A stretch of DNA of 64,000 bases. It comes from Saccharicrinis sp963677245. GTDB lineage: Bacteria; Bacteroidota; Bacteroidia; Bacteroidales; Marinilabiliaceae. Each line of letters opens with the position of its first letter. The first letter of the stretch is position 1. The translations under genes were made by a program, and so were the position numbers. The stretch covers positions 3,038,001 through 3,102,000 of the forward strand of contig OY781921.1 in assembly GCA_963677245.1 (NCBI GenBank), in the 5' to 3' direction. The notes beneath the pieces were generated by a model. It was not told the DNA's origin. It did not search any database and worked only from the letters and a program-made list of their open reading frames with translations. Below are positions 25,560-34,600 of the stretch, one piece after another.

Positions 25560-26714
25560 CTAATACACTTTTAGTAATCTCATTCCTAAATCCACGCGAT
25601 CTTTCCCATTTACCAAAAAGACAGCAGTAAAATCTTCATGATTCTTCAAATATGTTTTCTGGAATTTTTTTAAGGAATCCAGGTTTGTAAAATAGTCCAC
25701 TGTTGCTCTCACTCCCATATCATGATCAGAAAAAAATAAAAACTGCTGGGTGTTATGAATTCCGGAAAGCTTAGAAACAACTGCAATTTCAGAAGGTGAG
25801 GTTGCATTCAATTCTTTCTTATATTTCTCTTGTAAAGAAATGTCATTGCCATTCTGAATATCTCTTATATATAACATATCGTTTCTGTACAAGAATTGCG
25901 GAACCTTTTCTGCCAAAAGCTGCACAAACCTTGTATTTGTTTTTATAGGGCCAGCATAAATAACGTTTTGCTCTTTGATATCCTTTACATCAATTTTAGA
26001 AGCAAGACGAACTGAAAAGTCGATATTATGTTTTGAAAACAAAGTAGAAATTCTTTTTACAGCATCAGCCTCACTAGCGGTAACATAACTGTAATTGGCA
26101 GGTTCAATGTCATTATCCGACAAATTTAAGGCCTTCTTCTTTCTTAAAAAATCTTCGTCTGAATTAATGGTGTAATCTCTTTGCCAACCCCAGCTTCCTG
26201 TAAGGGTTGTTCCTCTGAAGCCATACACATCTCCAATATACATAACGGTTTCTTTGTTGTTGGACAACAAGGATTTCCAAATGGGTGCTTTAGGATTGTA
26301 TAGACTTGCAACAAGTATCAGGACTAAGATCAGAATGGCCAATAAGTACCAAAAATGAACATTGAATTTTAATGAAGAATGCGATGATTTAACTTGATCT
26401 GTCTGAAAGGAAACCTGATACTGTCCTTTCTCTATGCTTAACTTGAGGTTGTCATTCGCTCCTTCATTTTCATAATAACTTTCAAGTTTTTTCCTAAGGT
26501 GGAATACACTAACGCGTATACGGGCATTACTCGTTTCTCCATCATATCGGTCGCCCAGTATATGCATTCCAATAACCGATTCTTTTATATCCACTTCGTC
26601 AAAAGTAGCTTGTACAAGAAACTTTAAAAGCGCCTTACTGGTGGGTGAGCTTACAAATGATTTTGAATTTAAAATCTTATCTAATATTACCTTTTCCTGC
26701 TTGCTTATCTGCAT
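25560..26714 (-). CDS. Membrane-anchored winged-helix transcriptional regulator (CadC/ToxR-like layout)
   Basis: From the ATG at 26714 the product is 384 residues; an upstream ATG at 26789 adds 25 residues that look unnatural. The N-terminal part (to about residue 105) is an OmpR-type winged helix with SNARIRVSVFHLRKKLESYYE and GQYQVSFQ. One membrane helix follows (LLAILILVLILVASLY, near residues 128-143), then an extracytoplasmic alpha/beta domain of about 235 residues (MYIGDVYGFRGTTLTGSWGW, NVIYAGPIKTNTRFVQLLAE). The protein can therefore sense a signal outside the cytoplasm while bound to DNA. It diverges from a secreted T9SS propeller gene and a 25-bp palindrome lies between them, so that gene is a likely target (inference). 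Confidence 0.75.
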   Translation of the reverse strand: MQISKQEKVILDKILNSKSFVSSPTSKALLKFLVQATFDEVDIKESVIGMHILGDRYDGETSNARIRVSVFHLRKKLESYYENEGANDNLKLSIEKGQYQVSFQTDQVKSSHSSLKFNVHFWYLLAILILVLILVASLYNPKAPIWKSLLSNNKETVMYIGDVYGFRGTTLTGSWGWQRDYTINSDEDFLRKKKALNLSDNDIEPANYSYVTASEADAVKRISTLFSKHNIDFSVRLASKIDVKDIKEQNVIYAGPIKTNTRFVQLLAEKVPQFLYRNDMLYIRDIQNGNDISLQEKYKKELNATSPSEIAVVSKLSGIHNTQQFLFFSDHDMGVRATVDYFTNLDSLKKFQKTYLKNHEDFTAVFLVNGKDRVDLGMRLLKVY

Positions 26715-26816
26715 TTTTTTTACAATTCTTAGGGTGTTAGATAAAAACCACTTTATTAAATCGATTTTTGACTTATTTAAATATACCAACTACATATCAG
26801 TAAGTTATGTTTTGAA

Positions 26817-26841
26817 TTAAACGGTTACAAATACCGTTTAA
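26817..26841. promoter_or_regulatory. 25-bp palindrome in the divergent regulator / T9SS-propeller interval, operator candidate
   Basis: TTAAACGGT-N7-ACCGTTTAA is a perfect 9-bp inverted repeat with a 7-nt spacer, 103 bp upstream of the regulator ATG at 26714 and 177 bp upstream of the secreted-protein gene. Centre-to-centre arm spacing of 16 nt suits a dimeric DNA-binding protein. It is not followed by a T-tract. The binder is unknown; the divergent winged-helix regulator is the first candidate. Confidence 0.55.
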
Positions 26842-27017
26842 CGAACGTTTATCGCATGCTTTCCCACCAAAACTAGTCAAATTAGATTCATATTCAAAAG
26901 TTGAAAACTTAGAAGTTGATTCAAAATATGAATTGCTTTCCTTTTGGGATAAAAAATTCAAGGACTTAATGATGCCTTATAAACAGATGAATTGAAAATA
27001 TAATTAAGAATCACTAA

Positions 27018-30000
27018 ATGAAAAATATGAAAAGGAAACTTATCTCTCTGATTTTTTCAGGACTTGTAGGATGCTTATCACTACTTCAAGCGCAAGAGGT
27101 GGATGTTACCAACACCTACCTTACCAATGCCGGATTTGATAGCGATTGTAATTATAAGGCAGCAGATGCTGCTTCAAACCTGGCTACTTCAACTGATGGA
27201 TCAACGGTGTTAGCAGTATCCGGATGGACACAACAATCATCGGGATGGTCGGCAGGTGCCACTTTTGAGTATGGATTTGCCGGAACCTTAAATGCCCCTG
27301 GTAATATTCCTACTACAGCCGCTGATGGTGTGACAACAGGTGCCGGATATGGCGCATTAGGTGTGTGTGCAGCGTGGACTGGAAGTGTAAGTTATTCGCA
27401 GAACGTTACCTTACCTGCAGGTTCGTATAAAATTAAATATAATGCATACAATTCTGGACCTGCTGCTTATAGCGTTAGCTTGGTAGGTTTTGTTGCTACT
27501 GGGGGAGATTCTTATTTATCAGAATTAAGTTCCTTCACACAGGAAAGCTGGACTACAGATGAAATTAATTTTACGCTGGAAGCCGAAACTACCGGTAAAA
27601 TCCAAATGGGAGTTCAGGCGCAAAACGCTGGATCTGGTTCTCATGGCCGTATCTTTTTCGATGATCTACAATTGATTTATAGTGAAGTTTCCAGTGATGC
27701 ATCCTTGGCCGGCGTTGAGTTAAGTCAAGGTTCCATTAGTCCTGCTTTTAATACGGCCATTACGGAATATACAGTAAGCATGGATCCATCTTCAACTTCT
27801 GTGGATATAGCCGGTCACGCCAATAATGCAGGTTCAGTAGTGGTAGGAGATGGTAATGTTTCGCTGATAAACGGTGTAGGAAGTACTGAAATAACAGTTA
27901 CAGCTGCTGATGGCGTTACAACCAAGACCTACACTTTAAAATTTGTGGCTAATTATATGTATCAATGGGATGGTGAAGGGGCAACCGGTACTGGTTCTGA
28001 ACCTAACAACTTTGGGTGGGACTGTACTCCAACCGCAGATGCCTGGGCAGAAGCCAATGTGTTTGGTATTCGTTTCCAGGATAATGTATCATATACTTAT
28101 AATAGTTCTGATTTAACCGGTCGTATTTTATATGTTCGATGGGATGCTACAGGAGGTACCACCACAGGATCAGTTTACAGCTATCCAGCTACAGGCTTGA
28201 AAGCATGTTCCACCTATATGTTTACAGCTAAAATAGCATGGCAAGCCAATGGATCAGCTCCTAATTATAGTGTTGGCATCAATTCAGCAAAAGACAATAC
28301 AGGTGAAAGTCTGATTGCGGATCAAGTGCAGGTAAGCACAACTGGTGAATTACATGATATTCAATTGATATTTACGCCTGAAAGCGATGGTGATTACTAC
28401 TTTACCTTAGGCTCAAGTTCTGCAGTATTGGGTGCCATCAGAGATTTATCCTTATCGGAATATGCAGGAGATCCATTCATCCAAGTTTTCACCAATGAGA
28501 TGAAGTTTGACAGTACGCAACTTTCTCAAACTTTTAAGGTAGTTGGGTATGATTTAACGGAGGATATTAGCTTTTCGGCACCAGAAGGTATGACGCTTGA
28601 ACCAGCTACCATCAGTGCTCTAGATGCAAAATGTGGAACAACAGTTAACGCTACTTTCGAAAGCAAAGAGGCGATTAAAGATGGTGAATTAGCTATTACT
28701 AGTGGAGAGCTAAGTCAAGCCATTAGTATTAAAAAGGTATATCCTGCTTTTATGATGCCAGGAACTTCAGAGTTAACTGATGATGGTACTTGGTGTTGGT
28801 TCCAGGATCCTCGTGCAGTGTATTACGAAGGTGATAAGAAACAAACTTATACAGGTTGGATTACTAGCAGGGGAAAAGTTGAAGTAGCCAGTTACAACCA
28901 CGAAACCGGCGAAATTATTGAAACCGTTATCAGTCCCGATGACTTTATGCAGGTAGATGACCATAACAACCCAACTATTCTGGTTCGCGAAGATGGACGA
29001 ATAATGGTTTCGTATTCAGGCCACTTTTATGGTCCAATGCGTGTAATCGTTTCTACCAATCCTGAGGATATTACTTCGTTTGGTGAGGAAGCTAATTTTG
29101 GCGACAACGTAACTTACGCAAATCCATATCAGATTGGAGACGAAACCGTGATGTTTTATCGTGATGGAGTAACATGGCACCCTACCATAAATGTATCGAT
29201 GGATGGCGGACTGAACTGGGGAACACCTAAGGAATTAATAACCAGAAACGGAAGTCAACAACGTCCTTACGTAAAATACACGCAAGACAGCAGTGGTGGT
29301 ATCCATATGATTTTTACTACTGGTCACCCACGTCAAGAGGCTAACAACAAAATATATTACGCCTACTTTAAGGATAATAAATTCTATAGAGCCAATGGTA
29401 CTTTGCTAAAAGATTTTGCAGCTGATGGCCCACTAAATATTGATGCCGGTGAAGTTGAAACAATTTATGATGCTTCGTTAGGTAAAGGTTGGACCTGGGA
29501 TATTGCCTTAGACGATGAAGAAAATCCAGTAGCATTATTTGCGGCTTTCCCGGATGATTTAAATCACAACTACTATTACGCAAGTTGGGATGGCAGCCAA
29601 TGGATTACTAACCATATTGTGAATAGTGGTAAATGGTTTCCTCAAACAGCTGAAGGTGCAACAGAAGCAGAACCAAACTATTCGGGAGGTATGGTGCTCG
29701 ATCCGAATGACCCATCTATTGTATACCTTTCAAAACAAGTTGATGGGATTTTCGAAATCTATAAATACGTGACAAGCGATCGTGGTGCTACATGGGAAAC
29801 GACTGCTATTACTGAACATACGCCAGAAGGTGTGATTAATGTTCGACCAATTATTCCTCGTGGACACAAAAAAGGTAGCTGCGATGTAATTTGGTTAAGA
29901 GGAAGATACAATACCTACGCCAACTATCTGACCAAGGTCATGATGTATAGTCCGAATACTTTAACGGCTGACCTGGATAGTATTCAGGTGGGTAGTGTAA

Positions 30001-30482
30001 CTATTGCCGATTTCGATGCTGCACAAACTACCTATGAAGTAGAGTTGTCATCAGAAATTACTGAAATACCTCAAGTAAGTGGCTTTTCTGACGTACCGTT
30101 TGCTCAAATTGAAGTAACACAAGCAACAAAAGTTCCGGGTCAGGCTATAATTAATGTAACTTCGGAAGGTGGTGTAACCACCAAGACTTACATGGTTAAC
30201 TTGTCATACGGAGTGATCAATGCTTTAAATGAGCAGGAAGTCAATACATTCAGAATATACCCAAATCCAACATCCGGAAAAGTCACATTAGAATTACATT
30301 CGTTTAAATCAGTAAGTGAAGTAACGGTAAGTGATATTCATGGCAAAACATTGCAAAAAGTGATGCCTGACAATAATCAACAAATCACGTTGTCTTTTAA
30401 AGAGTATAGCAATGGACTTTACTTTATTTCTGTAATGAATAAAGGTGTAGCGATCACAAAAAAGATTGTAAAGAATGACTAG
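27018..30482 (+). CDS. T9SS-secreted BNR_4 beta-propeller protein with carbohydrate-binding-like domains
   Basis: The 1154-residue protein has a signal peptide (about 1-26), a carbohydrate-binding-like domain (to about 225), a cadherin-like beta-sandwich (about 230-310; DASLAGVELSQGSISPAFN), a second jelly-roll-like domain (about 315-480), the BNR_4 propeller (about 580-960; WCWFQDPRAVYYEGDKKQTY, VDDHNNPTILVREDGRIMVS), a second cadherin-like sandwich (about 975-1065) and a T9SS type A sorting domain (RIYPNPTSGKVTLEL to the end). BNR_4 propellers occur in polysaccharide-active proteins, including some lyases, so a role on an algal or plant glycan is plausible, but the substrate is not visible. 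It is likely a cell-surface or released enzyme. Confidence 0.82.
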   Translation: MKNMKRKLISLIFSGLVGCLSLLQAQEVDVTNTYLTNAGFDSDCNYKAADAASNLATSTDGSTVLAVSGWTQQSSGWSAGATFEYGFAGTLNAPGNIPTTAADGVTTGAGYGALGVCAAWTGSVSYSQNVTLPAGSYKIKYNAYNSGPAAYSVSLVGFVATGGDSYLSELSSFTQESWTTDEINFTLEAETTGKIQMGVQAQNAGSGSHGRIFFDDLQLIYSEVSSDASLAGVELSQGSISPAFNTAITEYTVSMDPSSTSVDIAGHANNAGSVVVGDGNVSLINGVGSTEITVTAADGVTTKTYTLKFVANYMYQWDGEGATGTGSEPNNFGWDCTPTADAWAEANVFGIRFQDNVSYTYNSSDLTGRILYVRWDATGGTTTGSVYSYPATGLKACSTYMFTAKIAWQANGSAPNYSVGINSAKDNTGESLIADQVQVSTTGELHDIQLIFTPESDGDYYFTLGSSSAVLGAIRDLSLSEYAGDPFIQVFTNEMKFDSTQLSQTFKVVGYDLTEDISFSAPEGMTLEPATISALDAKCGTTVNATFESKEAIKDGELAITSGELSQAISIKKVYPAFMMPGTSELTDDGTWCWFQDPRAVYYEGDKKQTYTGWITSRGKVEVASYNHETGEIIETVISPDDFMQVDDHNNPTILVREDGRIMVSYSGHFYGPMRVIVSTNPEDITSFGEEANFGDNVTYANPYQIGDETVMFYRDGVTWHPTINVSMDGGLNWGTPKELITRNGSQQRPYVKYTQDSSGGIHMIFTTGHPRQEANNKIYYAYFKDNKFYRANGTLLKDFAADGPLNIDAGEVETIYDASLGKGWTWDIALDDEENPVALFAAFPDDLNHNYYYASWDGSQWITNHIVNSGKWFPQTAEGATEAEPNYSGGMVLDPNDPSIVYLSKQVDGIFEIYKYVTSDRGATWETTAITEHTPEGVINVRPIIPRGHKKGSCDVIWLRGRYNTYANYLTKVMMYSPNTLTADLDSIQVGSVTIADFDAAQTTYEVELSSEITEIPQVSGFSDVPFAQIEVTQATKVPGQAIINVTSEGGVTTKTYMVNLSYGVINALNEQEVNTFRIYPNPTSGKVTLELHSFKSVSEVTVSDIHGKTLQKVMPDNNQQITLSFKEYSNGLYFISVMNKGVAITKKIVKND

Positions 30483-30521
30483 TTTACTTATTCTTTAAAA
30501 CAGCATTTTGCTATAATACCG

Positions 30522-30660
30522 CTAGCGCTGAATTGTATTCAGTGCGGTAAACAAGATGTAAATAAAATACAAGAGCTGCAATTTAATAAGTTGCAGCTCT
30601 TTTTTTTACGGTATTAGGAATTGTATTCCGGCTGTTAGAGAAGTACGGATTGCAAATCCT
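30522..30660. repeat. Structured 139-bp repeat, copy A (REP/BIME-like, contains a terminator)
   Basis: Aligns without gaps to 31331-31469. Order of parts: hairpin CTAGC + 7-nt stem + TGT + 7-nt stem + GC (30522-30545); a terminator hairpin (30571-30601); then two facing hairpins GGAAT-TGT-ATTCC and GGATT-GCA-AATCC. The last two are inverted versions of each other, as in bacterial BIMEs. Copy A follows the stop of the T9SS propeller gene and would terminate it. Confidence 0.75.
30571..30608 (+). terminator. Intrinsic terminator inside repeat copy A
   Basis: An 11-bp perfect stem (AAGAGCTGCAA/TTGCAGCTCTT), 9-nt loop, then seven more Ts. Confidence 0.85.
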
Positions 30661-30718
30661 TATCTTTTAACCAGTCATAATTAAAACTATTCAAACAGTA
30701 AGAATTTATTAGATTTAC

Positions 30719-30925
30719 ATGGTGGCTATTTCACGGATGAATATCCGCGCGAACTGGGACCAGAAATACCATCAGATGTATGTAGATAGAAAACTAAATG
30801 AAGCTATGATGAAAGAAGTGAAAAATTATGCCAATGAAGTATTTGGACAATACGCAATTAGTTTATTTTTCCAATATGGGAAAAATGAATCTGCCGAATT
30901 CACAAAAAACAGTTTAAATAATTAG
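30719..30925 (+). CDS. Small unknown protein or gene remnant (68 aa)
   Basis: I do not recognise this. The product has no signal peptide or membrane segment; the C-terminal half (NEAMMKEVKNYANEVFGQYAISLFFQYG) looks like a genuine amphipathic protein segment, so it may be the end of a once longer gene. Its 5' end overlaps a further short hairpin (CGGAT/ATCCG near 30735-30748) similar in style to the flanking repeats. It ends 2 nt before the start of the next gene, which supports joint translation. It lies between two copies of a 139-bp repeat. Confidence 0.35.
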   Translation: MVAISRMNIRANWDQKYHQMYVDRKLNEAMMKEVKNYANEVFGQYAISLFFQYGKNESAEFTKNSLNN

Positions 30926-30927
30926 AA

Positions 30928-31311
30928 ATGAGCAAGTATAAAAATAGATTACTAGGCTATGACATTTATGTAATTATTTTTGTGTCCATATTAGCATATT
31001 TTGGTTTGAAAGATAATTTTATAAAAAAAAATGTTCAAGAACGAAAGAAATATACTATTGGAACAACAACTAGACATGTCAGGAACGGAAATACGTATGT
31101 TGTTGAATACAAATATAATATAAATGGTAAAGATCATTTTGACACTCAACGAAATAAGATTAAAGTAAAAGTTCCTAATGGTAAGTACATTGTGATTTAT
31201 GATTCTTTAAAAGTGGAAAATAGTATTATTTTATATGATAAAAGGATAAAGGATAATATTAAAATTCCAGTTAAAGGATTGGATCAAATTCCATCAAATT
31301 ATTATTATTGA
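30928..31311 (+). CDS. Small membrane-anchored protein of unknown function (DUF3592-like layout)
   Basis: The 127-residue product has one N-terminal hydrophobic helix (YDIYVIIFVSILAYFGL, about residues 11-27) and then a basic beta-rich domain: YTIGTTTRHVRNGNTYVVEY, YNINGKDH, VKVPNGKYIVIYDSLKVENS. That pattern (a one-TM protein with a short beta domain asking about flow of YxxxG) resembles small DUF3592-type proteins, but similarity is weak. Lys and Asn content is higher and GC lower than in neighbouring housekeeping genes, consistent with transfer. It is placed inside a repeat-flanked interval. Confidence 0.6.
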   Translation: MSKYKNRLLGYDIYVIIFVSILAYFGLKDNFIKKNVQERKKYTIGTTTRHVRNGNTYVVEYKYNINGKDHFDTQRNKIKVKVPNGKYIVIYDSLKVENSIILYDKRIKDNIKIPVKGLDQIPSNYYY

Positions 31312-31330
31312 TTTGATAATTAGACACCAG

Positions 31331-31469
31331 CTAGCACGGATCTGTGATCCGTGCAATAAACAAGCTGTAAATAACATACAAGAGCTGCAACAAATAAAGT
31401 TGTAGCTCTTTTTTTTGCTGTATTAGGAATTGTATTCCGGCTGTTAGATAAGGCCGGATTGCAAATCCT
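31331..31469. repeat. Structured 139-bp repeat, copy B
   Basis: Aligns without gaps to copy A 809 bp upstream. Its first hairpin (31331-31354) is a perfect 7-bp stem ACGGATC/GATCCGT inside the conserved CTAGC...TGT...GC frame; three of the stem positions differ from copy A by paired compensatory changes. It has the same terminator hairpin and the same two facing hairpins, enclosed by TATTAGGA...TCCTAATA. Confidence 0.75.
31380..31416 (+). terminator. Intrinsic terminator inside repeat copy B
   Basis: An 11-bp stem (AAGAGCTGCAA/TTGTAGCTCTT, one G-U pair) with a following T-tract; would end transcription of the two small genes. Confidence 0.75.
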
Positions 31470-31671
31470 AATATTGCACTTCACTAAACGCTTTTGTTAT
31501 TCTATCCACCTCATTTTAATCTTACATGCCTGCTTAAAGCCTACTCAATCGATTTTATATTACTATATGTCGAATATTTAAATGCGGTTCTCATCCGCTT
31601 CAACTAATTTTACATACTTATCAACCAGACCTATTCTACTGGCTAAAAATCAACAAATCATATTTATTCGA

Positions 31672-34600
31672 ATGAACAAAAGAAGTCTACTTTTAGCAAC
31701 TATCGGCTTAATACTGGGGCTTGCTATATTTTATAGCTCTCCATTTGAGGTTGCAAGCGACCATGAAGAGGAAATTGGAAATGAGGAACGACCTGATGCG
31801 CCTGTATTAGAAGGTGAAGAGCTGGAAAAATTTAAAAAATATGTAGCTGAGCGATTACAGTCAAACTCGCTTAAGTCAAGTTCGGTTAGTGGAGAAAGTA
31901 CTTATGCCAATGGCCGGTTAAGCGGAACCTGGAATGCCAAGATTTCGCATACAGGTTGGTATGGATATCGTGTGGATAATTCTGCTTATGATTCACTACA
32001 CAATGTGTTTTACGTAGTTACTTATGCTGGTCACTTGTATAAGCTAGAATACGAGAATGAAGTTAAGTGGACACTATTGAATCACAAAATCGTGATGAAT
32101 CCAACGAATAATGGTACGGCCAACCCGGTTTTCTCTGGTACACTATTAGATAATGATGTGTTTAGGTTAATACGAAGCAATGACGATTTAGGCAGAATGG
32201 AGTATTCCGATGACGAAGGAGCCACCTGGACTGCCGCTACCGGTGCCGGTATTGCACAAAGTTGGTCAAATCAAATTTGCGAAATCTCCTACAATGGTAA
32301 AAAACGCATTGTATTACATACCTACAATGCCAATTATCACCACATTTATTATTCAGATGATAATGGAGCTACTTATACAGCATCCAGCTTAAGCTTTCCG
32401 ATATCAACTTACGATATGAAAATAGCCAAACCATTTTATACCAATGAAGTATATATGTGGGTTTGGAATAAGAGTTCTAAAAAAATTGATATTTATAAGT
32501 ACAACAATACAAACGAGGACTTTGAGTTAAAAACCAATTCTTCCAGTACTTTATTGGGAACCAATCTTTCGAGTGCTGCGGCAACCTATTACAACGGATA
32601 TTATCATTTCTACCTTTCTACTGTAAACTCAGAATACACTGTGTATTATTCCAATGACGAAGGAGCTACCTGGGTAGAAAAAAATGCAGGAAGAGATAAA
32701 CCATTCGAAATCTTATGTCCGGATAAACCCAATATGTTAATTAGTGGATTTGAAGACATGAAACTGACCACAGATTACGGTGCTACCTGGAATGGGTTCG
32801 GATATAAGTTAGGCTGGGATATGCAACACATGCGTACCTACGAAATGTCCAACGGTAATCACATTACATTGGTTGGCTTAGATTTTGGTTGCTACGTTTC
32901 TGAAACTCCTGAAAACAAAGATTCCTACACATGGTGTAACAATGGTGCCTGGTATGCGATGCATTATGATGCGGCGAGTAGTCAGAATTTCAATTCCATC
33001 TATATGGCCAATCAGGACAGAGGGGCTACAGCTTATGCAGATACGGCTATTGATGTAAACACCAAAGATATTGATGGAACAGATGTTTTAAGAGTGTGCT
33101 ATTCTAAACGAGAAACTTCAGCATGGACCTGGTTTTATTACGGAAGAATAAAACATCAATATAATTTTACAACGGGAAAAACAGGTGGAAGTGCGGTATT
33201 TGATGGTTTAGGTAATTGGTGGGCGGCTCCTATTGTAGCTTCTCCCGATCCTACAGAAGATGCCATATATGCAGCTTATGGAAGTAACCTGCAAAAGTTT
33301 ACGTATGATGAATCAAGCAATACCATTACACAAAGTGCACACGCCTATGATTTCAATAGTAAGTACAAATCAGAGATTGGAGGCTTTGGTTACTCAGAGT
33401 TAAACAGAGACCTTTGGTATGTAGCACTTAACAATGGAACTTTTGTGTATTCGAAAGATGGAGGAGAAACCTGGACCAGATCGAAATTTTACGGACAAAC
33501 ACCGAAAGCAAATGACCAATACTATAATTACCCTAAAAACCAAATTGTTATCAGGGCTTCTCAAATTGATACCAATAAAGTATATTTTGCAGGTGTAGGT
33601 AATTATTTCCTAATCTCAGAAGATAACGGAAACTACTTCTCATCTAAAATAAACGGTTTAAATATTTCCAGAATAAGGGATTTTGCTCTTTCGCCGGATG
33701 AACAATTTATTTTTGCAGCATGTGGATATGGTGGAGCCTGGGTTTATTCAGCTGAAAATGAAAAATGGTATCAAATGAATGATGACCCAATTCCAAGTGT
33801 TGACTTTACAGATGTAGAGTTTATTAAAAGTCAAAATTGTGTTCGCTTTGGAACCTTTGGAAGCGGTATTATCGAGTTTAAACTGAACAATCACTTTTAT
33901 CCGGTTGATGGTCCTAAAAACCTGGCTGGCATCATTAATAATGATAATAACATCCAACTCAATTGGGAAGATCAATCTGACGATGAAGACGGTTTTTATA
34001 TTGAAAAGGCCATTGAGGGTAATTTTTATCGAGTTGATACACTTGATGCCAATGCTACTCAGTTTGAAGAGGCTATTTCGGAGTATGAAGAAACCATGTA
34101 TTACAGGGTAAAAGCCTTTAAAAATGATACGGCTTCCTTTGCTACAAATGTGGTTATTATCAATACGCCAAAGCAGGGATATATTAGTCCGGACAACTGG
34201 GAAATTATTGATTTTAGCAGCGAAGAAACCAGCAGTGAATATTCTCCTGTGATTTATGCTATTGATAACGATGAGAATACCTACTGGCATACGCAATATG
34301 GTGCTGCACAGCCTGCACACCCTCATTATATAACCTTGGATTTAGGCGAAGAAAAAGGCTTGGCCGGATTTAGATATCTACCTCGACAAGATGGTATGAG
34401 TGTAGGAAATGTGGCTGATTATGCTGTATATGTGAGCAATGATACCAATAACTGGGGCGATGCGGTAGTCAGCGGAAAACTGAACTCCGGAAGTACAATT
34501 AAAGAAGTGCTTTTTAATGCCATGGTTTATGGACGATATGTGAAGTTTGAAGCACTATCTTCAACCAGTGGTGATAATTATACCAGTATTGCCGAATTCA

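Noticed and set aside
30522..31469. Integron-like attC sites flanking the two small genes
   Set aside because: Copy B has a GTTAGAT that fits the GTTRRRY core, but copy A has GTTAGAG, there is no matching RYYYAAC partner, and the hairpin layout fits REP/BIME elements better. No integrase is visible.
33748..34326. 192-codon open frame on the minus strand inside the second T9SS propeller gene
   Set aside because: It lies wholly inside a gene with clear domains on the plus strand and its translation has no family features. It is a shadow of the coding frame.
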